Virus record (IMG/VR): IMGVR_UViG_3300006738_000084
Coordinates: 1-23,804 of that record
DNA length: 23,804 nt
Reading direction: 5' to 3' (one strand)
From: a virus
Position numbers and translations under genes: made by a program. Below the pieces are notes generated by a model. The model was not told the origin of the DNA, made no database searches, and was given only the letters and a program-made list of their open reading frames with translations. This document shows positions 1 through 7,005 of this stretch, piece after piece. Within the stretch, counting starts at the first letter, position 1. Every line of letters begins with the position of its first letter.

Positions 1-1990
1 CCGGGAAGGGCTTAACGGAAACCACTGTACACCATTCTTTATAATCCGCGTAGAGTTCAATGGATTGAGTCCCTTCCTCGTCTTCGTCCATCCTTTGAGT
101 AATCCAATACTTAACTGGATCGTTTTCTAACATATATTGATTGACTTCTTCTTTGCTAGACTCGGGTTCTGCGAAGCGTCCGCGATCGTACAGCCTATGT
201 AAGGCGGTCACCCATCGACGCAGAATGCCCGGTCTCTCTTGGATCAGTTTTCGGTCGAGGTCTGGGTCCGGTTCTTTAATTTTGTTTGGACACAATAAGA
301 TCATCATTCGTCGTTTTAATGCGTCTGAACTGTCGCTTGTCGCTGGCATGTCATTAACCAATTCGAGGAACCGAACTGCTAGGACTACGTTGTTTTGTGT
401 CTCGCCATACAGTTTACGTAAATCAATAGGGTCCCCGCCTGTTATTTTCTTTAAATAAGTATCGGATACTAAATTTAATCGAGATTGTTCCCCGCTTATG
501 TTTACCATTTTTCCGGCTAAGGATGTACGTTTTCTTTCGTCGTTTAGATCAGTAATACCAACACTTCCAACCGCATCGGGGTCGTGCATATCACGCAATA
601 CGCGTGCCATTGTGCCCTTTCCGTTTCCACCTGGACCTTTTAAGAATAACATTTTTTGGAAAGCTGTGTCTGGTATTAGCGTATGGGCACAAAATTCTTC
701 CCACAAATTGACCGCATCCGGATCATTGTTGAATGTTTGTTGTATTACCTTGTCATATACAGGACAAACGGCCTCTTCATCCCAATTAAAGTCCAATCGG
801 TGCAAGAGTTGGTGGTCTTTGTCGTGTTGGTCTAATTCTCCAGTCATAAGATTTAAAGCGCCATTCGCTAGACAAATTTTCTTACGCTTAGGGTCATTTT
901 GAGGTAGCACACCCTCCGTTGTACCGAACTTTTCGTCTTCGGTCAAGGTGTGAGCAATACCCATAGCGGCTTTCGCTTCACGTTGAGTAAGTGCCTCGTC
1001 GACGATGTACATGTTTTTCATCGCATTATTAAGGTTTATTTTGGGCCAATGACCGTCCTTGTAACTTCTTAAAATACCCTGTACACATGCAACGTTGTCA
1101 AACCCACCTTTTTCTTCAATTAACCAGTTGGCCATTACCCGTTCAGGCGGGATTTTCTTTTTTCTTTTGGCGTTATCAGTCATACCCTTTTCACGGGCAG
1201 AATCAACCCAACCTTGAATGGTTTTTGCCGCTTGAGGCCAATCGTATTCAGCGTCAGCCGCATCACAGGCTTCTTTCTTTGCTCTGTCTATACGGGATAA
1301 AATTTCATGATCATCCCACCCTCTGGCCACCATGTTTGCCGCAGCACTAACGCACGTGTCGTGGGTATTGCCGCCACCACCATCGCCAAGCCAAACCATC
1401 GAATTAAGGTTTCTAAAATGATCGGCTTTATCATGACAGATTGCTGTAATTTCATCAACAACGGCTTTTGATATTAAAGGTAATTCGTTTGATTTAACTT
1501 CAAATATTGTCTTATCACCCCACGTGTATGGTTTTTTTGTTTCCGGGTGGGTCGAGGGGGGCATAACTGTTTGCGACCCGTGGCACAGAATTTCGACCGA
1601 AGGTCTAGGGGCAGGAACTCCGCCGATCATCCTCTTTAATTTTAAATTTGTTAGTTTTGTGTCAGCAACGCCGATAACGGTAGTGCCTTTTTTCCCTGTT
1701 TTGGTTACAGGACAAGACCCTATTGCTCGTTTTACGTCTTCCATTAACTCATCGTCGTCAATGTCAACGGCCATTAATTGGTACCCGCTACTTCCAACAA
1801 CATTACCGAGAGCAAGCCCTAGGTTGGCATCAGGGTATTTTTCATCCCACTCTTTAAGTTCGTCGTTGGTTGGCAAATTAGTACAATAATTTTGCCAATT
1901 GTTTTCTGCAGGTCGTTTCATCCCTTTTTTCAAGGGAACAGGTGAAAGTCCAAGTTTTGTGTATTTTTTAGCTTCCTTCAAGAAGTCCAT
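1..1990 (-). CDS. primase-polymerase / SF3 (D5-like) helicase, 3' end cut by window
   Basis: About 663 codons are visible; the stop lies beyond the left edge. The N-terminal part looks like a bifunctional primase-polymerase (AEP) domain: acidic motif VDIDDD at about residues 75-80 and SQTVMPPSTHP at about 139-149, the typical second AEP motif. The C-terminal half has an SF3/D5-type P-loop, FLKGPGGNGKGTM, near residue 450, followed by KMVNISGEQ. Such proteins make primers and unwind DNA at the phage replication fork. The ATG at 1990 overlaps the end of the upstream helicase gene by 23 nt, so the two are probably translated together. Z-genome cyanophage S-2L also carries a primase-polymerase, which fits the neighbours. 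The domain call is firm; exact biochemical activities are inferred. Confidence 0.9.
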   Translation of the reverse strand, partial: MDFLKEAKKYTKLGLSPVPLKKGMKRPAENNWQNYCTNLPTNDELKEWDEKYPDANLGLALGNVVGSSGYQLMAVDIDDDELMEDVKRAIGSCPVTKTGKKGTTVIGVADTKLTNLKLKRMIGGVPAPRPSVEILCHGSQTVMPPSTHPETKKPYTWGDKTIFEVKSNELPLISKAVVDEITAICHDKADHFRNLNSMVWLGDGGGGNTHDTCVSAAANMVARGWDDHEILSRIDRAKKEACDAADAEYDWPQAAKTIQGWVDSAREKGMTDNAKRKKKIPPERVMANWLIEEKGGFDNVACVQGILRSYKDGHWPKINLNNAMKNMYIVDEALTQREAKAAMGIAHTLTEDEKFGTTEGVLPQNDPKRKKICLANGALNLMTGELDQHDKDHQLLHRLDFNWDEEAVCPVYDKVIQQTFNNDPDAVNLWEEFCAHTLIPDTAFQKMLFLKGPGGNGKGTMARVLRDMHDPDAVGSVGITDLNDERKRTSLAGKMVNISGEQSRLNLVSDTYLKKITGGDPIDLRKLYGETQNNVVLAVRFLELVNDMPATSDSSDALKRRMMILLCPNKIKEPDPDLDRKLIQERPGILRRWVTALHRLYDRGRFAEPESSKEEVNQYMLENDPVKYWITQRMDEDEEGTQSIELYADYKEWCTVVSVKPFP

Positions 1991-3371
1991 TTTTTACCCC
2001 ATCTACAATTGATTTAGCTACACCGTCTTTCCTTAACAACGCAGCAGTTGCCGCCTCTTCAATAGGCGAGGAATACGGGTCAATAATTAGCACGTCTTTG
2101 TCTTGTCCGTGCCGGTGGTTTCTATCTTCACATTGAATTCTTGCGTCATAGTCGTATGTGTTTTCGAAGAAGAAGGACGTATTACATCTGTCATCAACAT
2201 CACCAAGAAGGGTGTTGCCATACTTGGTTGAAGTTATCTGGCAATTCATTACTACGGGTCCCCCCTTAGAATTAAACTGTTTTTTTACACTTGATATTTC
2301 TTCCGGTTTCATTTGTCCACGTAGCGTAACAAAAGGAATTTTATCCTTTGTCATAAATTCTTCCATCATGTCAATAGTGTGACGGTGGAACACAAAATTA
2401 AGGATTTTCCCTTCTGTCCCTTCAACGGTTGTCTTTAATAAGTCGTATTTGGGACAGGGACCTTTTATTCGTACTGGGTTTCCTTCTTCATCGTGAATAA
2501 ACCCGCATGTGATTTGTTGTAATTTACCCATTTGGGTAACGACCATTTTCGCCTCAACCATGGACAATTCGTCACCAAGCCCGGTGATAAACGTTATAAA
2601 ATCTCGTTCCATTTCGACGTAGTGGCGTTTTTGTTGGTCAGACAATTCGTATTTTATTCTTTGAAACAATTTAGGAGGTAAATCCGTCCAGTCCGATTTT
2701 TTGGCTCGGAAAGAACACGATTGTAATAAACGATTTAATTCTTCTTCGTTTTGCGCCCCAACAACTTGTTTACCACGGAAACCCCCCATTTTACAATAAC
2801 GATGCCGGAAGGCGTAGTAATTCATATTTGTACGACCAATAAACCTAAGCTGCGCCCACAAATCATGTGGTCCTTGAGAAACAGGGGCACCCGACAATAT
2901 ACGTCTACATGGTGAGTATTTAGCAACATCGATCAATTTAACCGTCTTTTTCCCATTGTGTTTTTTCATGACGATGCTTTCGTCAGCAGCCATCATTACT
3001 TTACACACTTTAGCTATACGCACCAATTCATCGTAACCTTTAGCCCTCCCAACGGAAAAAGCTTCATAGTTAATTACCCACAACCACGGTTTGTCAGTGC
3101 TTTTTGGGATGTTGGGCCACATAACCAAAGTGAGTTTGTCTTCAAGCCCCCACTCAATGGCCTCTTCAATCCAGTTAATTTTTAACGTATTGGGTAATAT
3201 AACTGCAAGACCGTGGTAATCTTCATTTATTACCAGTTCCATAAACTCATTTAGAGTTACGGCAGTTTTTCCAAGCCCCATTTCCATGAAATAAGCGAAA
3301 CCCACCTCGCCACGCGAACGGTTTGCCGCTACGGTTTGTACTTCGTATGGAGACCCTTTAAGATGCCACAT
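1968..3371 (-). CDS. SNF2/SF2-family DNA helicase
   Basis: A 467-residue SF2 ATPase. It has Walker A MGLGKT near residue 33, a DES box (variant DEAD/DEAH motif II) near 130, motif III SGAP near 160, and motif VI DRNHRHGQ near the C-terminus, the SNF2-like arrangement of two RecA lobes. Related helicases are common in phage replication modules and remodel or unwind DNA at forks or recombination intermediates. GTG (3374) and ATG (3371) stand in tandem; an AAGGA lies just upstream and ATG is preferred. It overlaps the end of the HD gene upstream and the start of the primase-polymerase downstream, so the three look like one translational block. Confidence 0.9.
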   Translation of the reverse strand: MWHLKGSPYEVQTVAANRSRGEVGFAYFMEMGLGKTAVTLNEFMELVINEDYHGLAVILPNTLKINWIEEAIEWGLEDKLTLVMWPNIPKSTDKPWLWVINYEAFSVGRAKGYDELVRIAKVCKVMMAADESIVMKKHNGKKTVKLIDVAKYSPCRRILSGAPVSQGPHDLWAQLRFIGRTNMNYYAFRHRYCKMGGFRGKQVVGAQNEEELNRLLQSCSFRAKKSDWTDLPPKLFQRIKYELSDQQKRHYVEMERDFITFITGLGDELSMVEAKMVVTQMGKLQQITCGFIHDEEGNPVRIKGPCPKYDLLKTTVEGTEGKILNFVFHRHTIDMMEEFMTKDKIPFVTLRGQMKPEEISSVKKQFNSKGGPVVMNCQITSTKYGNTLLGDVDDRCNTSFFFENTYDYDARIQCEDRNHRHGQDKDVLIIDPYSSPIEEAATAALLRKDGVAKSIVDGVKNGLLEGS

Positions 3372-3936
3372 CACTGTTGTTCCTTGGTGGTTTGCTGTAT
3401 CCGTTCAATTGACGATCGATTGCGGTTTTAAGGTCGTCTTCCAAAATTTTAATGTCGCTGTGGTCAGTAGGTAACAGTTGTGTCGCTTTAAATAACCTTT
3501 CACGGGCAGACCCATAAAATTTTAATATTGATCTGTTCCCCATTTGTAATTCTCCCCCAAGAAACATACATTCATCTACCAAATCAGCAACTTTAATAAT
3601 GGCTTTTATTTCCGCATCTTGGTGTATGGTTTGCCCAAATCTTTTTGCAACTTCAATTTCTGTGTAGTTGTTGTATTTTTCTTTATCAACAACAGACCTT
3701 TTTGATGGACCCGGTATATCCGACATGAAAGACTCTTCTATGTCATGTTCAAGACAGGCTATTATTAACAAACCCTGTTCCCAGTACCGTCCCCATTTAA
3801 TTGCTTTCATTATTTCTTTAGCGTAACACGCCACGTAATATGAATGTTCAGCAACGGATTGGGTGTGGATTGTTCTCGCTATCCCCCATCTGGGGACAAA
3901 CGCTAAATCTCTAAGTTCTCGTGCAAATAAATTCAT
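3358..3936 (-). CDS. datZ: HD-domain dATP triphosphohydrolase (DatZ-like)
   Basis: A 192-residue HD phosphohydrolase of the YfbR/DatZ type. Visible metal-site elements are SVAEHS (His 31), LEHD (His 64-Asp 65), SDIPGPSK (72-79) and KVADLVDE (Asp 118). In Z-genome phages DatZ hydrolyses dATP to deoxyadenosine and so removes A from the precursor pool. The ATG at 3936 is chosen, not the longer open frame to 3996, because an AGAGAGGAAA Shine-Dalgarno sits just upstream and the DatZ-type N-terminus (MNLFARELRDL) begins there. A terminator-like hairpin lies directly upstream, so output may be set separately from the preceding genes. A plain 5'-nucleotidase is the alternative; the mazZ-purZ-dpoZ context favours DatZ. 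Confidence 0.85.
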   Translation of the reverse strand: MNLFARELRDLAFVPRWGIARTIHTQSVAEHSYYVACYAKEIMKAIKWGRYWEQGLLIIACLEHDIEESFMSDIPGPSKRSVVDKEKYNNYTEIEVAKRFGQTIHQDAEIKAIIKVADLVDECMFLGGELQMGNRSILKFYGSARERLFKATQLLPTDHSDIKILEDDLKTAIDRQLNGYSKPPRNNSDVAS

Positions 3937-3951
3937 GGCGTTTTCCTCTCT

Positions 3952-3980
3952 AAAAATTGGGGGGACACGGTTGTCCCCCC
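3952..3980 (-). terminator. intrinsic terminator-like hairpin before datZ
   Basis: A perfect 9-bp stem, GGGGGGACA (3959-3967) with TGTCCCCCC (3972-3980), has a 4-nt loop. Read leftward it is followed by AATTTTT. It lies between the stop of the RyR gene (3987) and the datZ Shine-Dalgarno, so it should reduce transcription into datZ and the helicases or act as an mRNA processing point. Confidence 0.7.
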
Positions 3981-3986
3981 GTTGTT

Positions 3987-4835
3987 TTATGCCCAAGGGT
4001 AGACAGGCAGTTTCTTTGCCGCAACTTGCGGAACGTTTTGGTAGAATTTAGTGCCACCAACTGCGGGGACCAAACAAGACCACATAGTGGAAATTTTGCG
4101 TTTTCCTTCCCACCACACCCCGTGCAACGCAAAGTCAGCACGTGTGACTTCGTATTCAACGCCATCAACAGTAACAGTTGCCGTTTCCAGTTGCGCCTTT
4201 TCAACAGGTTCTTCAACCGGGTTGATTTCGGCTTCGGTGTTGCCTTCGTTGTAACGGGTCCAACATTCACGCCGCATGTCGTCGTCGACATGGAAAGGCG
4301 CAAAGCCACGGAGGCCAGGTAAACTTGGCAACCCATCCCTGTTCCACAAATCGTCGTCATCTTGATCCATGCCGCCAAGAATGCCAACAAGAATGCCGAT
4401 TTTTTCAACGTGTGGAAGGTCGTCCGGGTCTTTTTCAGTATCGGCGCTTTCTTCCGCTAATTTTGCGGCTTCCAGTCCGATCCACACCGTTTCTTTGAAC
4501 AGAACATCTTTGTGCTGTTGTTCTTCGGGAAGTTCATCGAAAGGAACCATGCAGGGGTGGGTTTTTTCTTCCTCGTCTTTTTCTTCACCGAGGACCCAAC
4601 CGTCTGCCAATTTCTGCGCCACCCAGTTGTCATGGCTTGCGCTATCTTCGGCGTCGGGATTGTTAATATGGAATTTAACACCGGCAAGGGCACCTTCTTT
4701 TTGCCAATCGGGCGCGTCGTCCCATGGAACTTGTGTGTCATCACCAATACTAACACAATATTCCCTGTTTGCCTCATGTGCAGCAACTGCCGCAGCGAGG
4801 ATCGCAACGTCGGAAAATACTAAGACTTTGTTCAT
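3987..4835 (-). CDS. RyR-domain protein
   Basis: A 282-residue acidic protein. Residues about 20-118 match the RyR (ryanodine receptor repeat) domain: VPWDDAPDW near 36, SHDNWVAQKLADGW near 67 and KTHPCMVPFDELP near 91 are the usual signatures. The remaining 160 residues contain a D/E-rich stretch and a C-terminal segment with VDGVEYEVTRADF and GVWWEGKRK that I cannot assign. Single RyR domains occur in many phage and bacterial proteins with no settled function; ligand binding is suspected. Its ATG overlaps the mazZ stop as ATGA, so it is co-translated with the Z-nucleotide genes, and a terminator-like hairpin follows it. A role in dZ metabolism is only a guess from position. Confidence 0.8.
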   Translation of the reverse strand: MNKVLVFSDVAILAAAVAAHEANREYCVSIGDDTQVPWDDAPDWQKEGALAGVKFHINNPDAEDSASHDNWVAQKLADGWVLGEEKDEEEKTHPCMVPFDELPEEQQHKDVLFKETVWIGLEAAKLAEESADTEKDPDDLPHVEKIGILVGILGGMDQDDDDLWNRDGLPSLPGLRGFAPFHVDDDMRRECWTRYNEGNTEAEINPVEEPVEKAQLETATVTVDGVEYEVTRADFALHGVWWEGKRKISTMWSCLVPAVGGTKFYQNVPQVAAKKLPVYPWA

Positions 4836-5227
4836 TTTAACTTACCTTTCATTGAGTTCCACGCAATCATCATTGCGTAGTTTGCTACGTCGGCGGCTTC
4901 TAACATAATCTCGATGAAGTTTCCACCTTGGATGGCCTCACGTAATTCATCCACTTCACCAATTAACAACTCAAAGAGTTGATCGATAGAGGTTAATTCC
5001 CAACCCCCCTTGTGGTCATTCTCACGCAACTTGTGTTCCATTGCGTGGGCCATGACTTCAATCTCTCGTCTGACGGGATCCTCCAGACTGATCCCGGACC
5101 CCCTAGGCGTCGCCGGCGACCCCCTAGGCGTCGCCGGGGCGGTACCACGGGCACTAGCGCAGGAGGTCGAGGCTATGTCGGTACCCGCCGAGCCTCCATG
5201 GCTCTCCGTGGCGCTCCCGTCGGACAC
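4832..5227 (-). CDS. mazZ: MazG-like dGTP/dNTP pyrophosphohydrolase (MazZ-like)
   Basis: The C-terminal 80 residues form an all-alpha NTP pyrophosphohydrolase domain: KLRENDHKGGW, then GEVDELREAI and LEAADVANYAMMIA give the E-x-x-E ... E-x-x-D metal-binding pattern. In Z-genome phages MazZ converts dGTP to dGMP, the substrate of PurZ. The start is uncertain. The frame is open to a GTG at 5383, inside purZ, but no ribosome-binding site is seen there. GTG at 5227, 1 nt after the purZ stop, is used here (131 residues); ATGs at 5296 and 5287 are alternatives. The first 50 residues are a Ser/Thr/Ala/Pro/Gly-rich linker with a perfect 21-bp duplication, unlike the compact N-termini I expect for this family. 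The ATGA overlap with the RyR gene suggests coupling. Confidence 0.8.
   Translation of the reverse strand: MSDGSATESHGGSAGTDIASTSCASARGTAPATPRGSPATPRGSGISLEDPVRREIEVMAHAMEHKLRENDHKGGWELTSIDQLFELLIGEVDELREAIQGGNFIEIMLEAADVANYAMMIAWNSMKGKLK
5097..5138 (+). repeat. two 21-bp direct repeats inside mazZ linker
   Basis: The unit starting GACCCCCTAGGCGTCGCC occurs twice head to tail (5097-5117 and 5118-5138), the second copy differing only at its last base. In the mazZ frame it gives the repeated peptide ATPRGSP/ATPRGSG. The stretch is GC-rich and dense in 6-bp palindromes (CCTAGG, GCCGGC, GGTACC nearby), unlike its coding neighbours. Confidence 0.85.
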
Positions 5228-5228
5228 A

Positions 5229-6326
5229 TCAACGGTTCTCTTGGAACCACAGTCTTTCGAGAGAAGTTTCACTAGGGGAGTAGACATCCTCAACATTTGG
5301 TCCAAACCCGGTGAAAAACTCCGCAGACTTGGTGCTGCGAATTTCGTCCATTTTATTAAGGTGTTCTTCAAAGTCTTTCTCACTTCTAAAATAATTGCAA
5401 AAGTTTAGAAACACATAATTTGGACGGAACCTGTCCATGCACTTTCGGTATTGGGTCCACGACCAAGAGGCGATGCGGCGTTTTCTTTTGGTAACGGTAG
5501 TAAGTTCAGGTGTAACACCAACATCACACCACGCCAGTTCTTTTTGGTCTGGGTAGAATGGTCCTGAATTACCGACAATCTTTTCACCCACTTTTTCATT
5601 TCCGTATCCATGCACTTTTTGGTAAATGTGGCCCACCCTAATTGGGAACGTGCGCATCGTAACCGCTACTTTACCAAGAAGAAAGGGGTGGACGCAAGCG
5701 TCGGACAACGCTTGGGACACGGAGACTTCACGCGACGTGCAATGGGGGTAAGATAATCCTCCATTTAATGAAAGGTCCATGCCTTGGGGTACTTCCATAA
5801 AGATCGTTTTACCCTCTGCACACGCGGCGGAAAGATCGACTTCCTGGATAAATTCTTGGTCGGCATACCAATCTTTTGCCAACATAGCCGATCGATTAAT
5901 TTTTCGGGACAGTGCATGTCCACAACCTTTTTGTGTAGAGGCTAAACCCTCGGTTGCAGAACCGGCACCCTCTGCGATTTTATCCCCTTTTTCGATAATT
6001 GCTGCGCGGGGATGGATACGCAATCTGTCCCATGAAACGTCAAGTTGATCCATTTCGTCTGCCAGTGCGGCGGGGTCGATAATTGTTCCGGCACAAAGAT
6101 AAATGAGACTGTCTTTTTGCAACACGCCTGACACCGGGAGGTGAAAGCATGTAAATTTGGTGCCCTTTTCATCGCAGTATGTGTGGCCCGCATTTGGTGC
6201 CGCGTTTGTCATAGCGATGTTGATCTTGTTGTGTTTTGCGACGTATCCGGCAAATAGCCCTTTTCCCGTCGAGCCAAATTGGCCGTCCAACATAACGTTA
6301 ACTTTTCCCGCGTCAAGTTTTAACAT
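5229..6326 (-). CDS. purZ: PurZ, phage dGMP-aspartate ligase (adenylosuccinate synthetase homologue)
   Basis: A 365-residue PurA-family ligase, shorter than cellular PurA (about 430). The family loop QWGDEGKG is QFGSTGKG here (residues 16-23): the catalytic Asp is Ser 19, the hallmark of phage PurZ, which uses dGMP instead of IMP and forms N6-succino-2-amino-dAMP on the way to dZTP. NAGHT near residue 46, FHLPVSG, and STQKGCGHALSRKINRS near 130 match other PurA-family motifs. ATG 6326 follows GAGGA with good spacing and begins 3 nt after the upstream stop. The mazZ frame opens within its 3' end. With datZ, mazZ and dpoZ nearby the assignment is strong. The phage should therefore carry 2-aminoadenine DNA, which the sequence alone cannot prove. 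Confidence 0.95.
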   Translation of the reverse strand: MLKLDAGKVNVMLDGQFGSTGKGLFAGYVAKHNKINIAMTNAAPNAGHTYCDEKGTKFTCFHLPVSGVLQKDSLIYLCAGTIIDPAALADEMDQLDVSWDRLRIHPRAAIIEKGDKIAEGAGSATEGLASTQKGCGHALSRKINRSAMLAKDWYADQEFIQEVDLSAACAEGKTIFMEVPQGMDLSLNGGLSYPHCTSREVSVSQALSDACVHPFLLGKVAVTMRTFPIRVGHIYQKVHGYGNEKVGEKIVGNSGPFYPDQKELAWCDVGVTPELTTVTKRKRRIASWSWTQYRKCMDRFRPNYVFLNFCNYFRSEKDFEEHLNKMDEIRSTKSAEFFTGFGPNVEDVYSPSETSLERLWFQENR

Positions 6327-6329
6327 TTT

Positions 6330-6632
6330 TTAATCCTCAAATCCCGCCAGTTTTTTGGCTAGTGTTGCGTACCCCATGATGTCATCATAGTTGTCCGCTT
6401 TACGTTTACCCGATGCGATACGGGCAATTTTTGTTAAGCACATTTCGATTGCTTCATCATGTGCTCCATCTTCCGGTGTTTTGTCGACAAAAGCAAAATT
6501 CACACTCACCGTATAACGATAAGTTTTTTTCAAGTCGTAAGCACACCCAAGATTAACAACAGGGTCTCCGTAATCTGACCTGCTTTTAATAAGTTCTTCG
6601 GTTGTTTGTGAGTCTGAGCAATCCGTCGACAT
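6330..6632 (-). CDS. DUF6378-like phage protein
   Basis: A 100-residue protein with the spaced features of the DUF6378 family: SRSDYGDP near residue 17, then MCLTKIARIASG and DNYDDIMGYATLAKKL at the C-terminus. The fold may resemble small all-alpha nucleotide hydrolases, but I know of no proven activity. ATG 6632 follows AGGAGA. The gene overlaps the nuclease gene by 47 nt and ends 3 nt before purZ, so it is translated with the Z-nucleotide genes and could be an accessory factor (inference from position only). Confidence 0.7.
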   Translation of the reverse strand: MSTDCSDSQTTEELIKSRSDYGDPVVNLGCAYDLKKTYRYTVSVNFAFVDKTPEDGAHDEAIEMCLTKIARIASGKRKADNYDDIMGYATLAKKLAGFED

Positions 6633-7005
6633 CCCACGTTTCTCCTATACCTTTACACTGTAACAATTCCCCGTGCTTTACATGGGTTACGTCCTCATCA
6701 AATTCCGTACCTACATACAATTCCCATTGATAAACCCGTAGTTTAACACAAACAGCCCACATTGAATGGCCCCCAACACTGCGGTGTTTTTTAGCCCAAT
6801 TACGCTGTTGGGCTGATAGGTTGATTTTTCGCCCAACAGATCGTATAAATTTCAATTCAATCCATATGGTGGGGAAATCTAAGGCTTTGATAAAACAATC
6901 AGGACGCCCAATGTCAAAATCCGACACGTTAGGTTCTGCGTGATATCCCAATTTACGGGCGTCTTTTAACAATTCTTGTCTAAATTGAGCTTCACTATTT
7001 GCCAT
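6586..7005 (-). CDS. PD-(D/E)XK nuclease (VRR-NUC / resolvase-like)
   Basis: A 139-residue single-domain nuclease. Asp 36 in IGRPDCFIK, ExK in WIELKF (residues 48-53) and a following Gln in LSAQQRNW (63-70) make the PD-(D/E)XK site. Small phage enzymes of this type cut branched DNA such as Holliday junctions or debranch replication intermediates. The ATG at 7005 overlaps the end of the polymerase gene by 11 nt and its ribosome-binding site is weak, so it is probably coupled to polymerase translation. T7-endonuclease-I-like or VRR-NUC-like membership cannot be separated by eye. Confidence 0.8.
   Translation of the reverse strand: MANSEAQFRQELLKDARKLGYHAEPNVSDFDIGRPDCFIKALDFPTIWIELKFIRSVGRKINLSAQQRNWAKKHRSVGGHSMWAVCVKLRVYQWELYVGTEFDEDVTHVKHGELLQCKGIGETWDVDGLLRLTNNRRTY

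Noticed and set aside
1-1889. Rightward frames of 87-134 codons at the left end
   Set aside because: All lie antisense to the continuous primase-helicase frame and match nothing.
5228-5383. mazZ start at GTG 5383
   Set aside because: No ribosome-binding site and 155 nt inside purZ; the extra residues are not part of the MazG domain.
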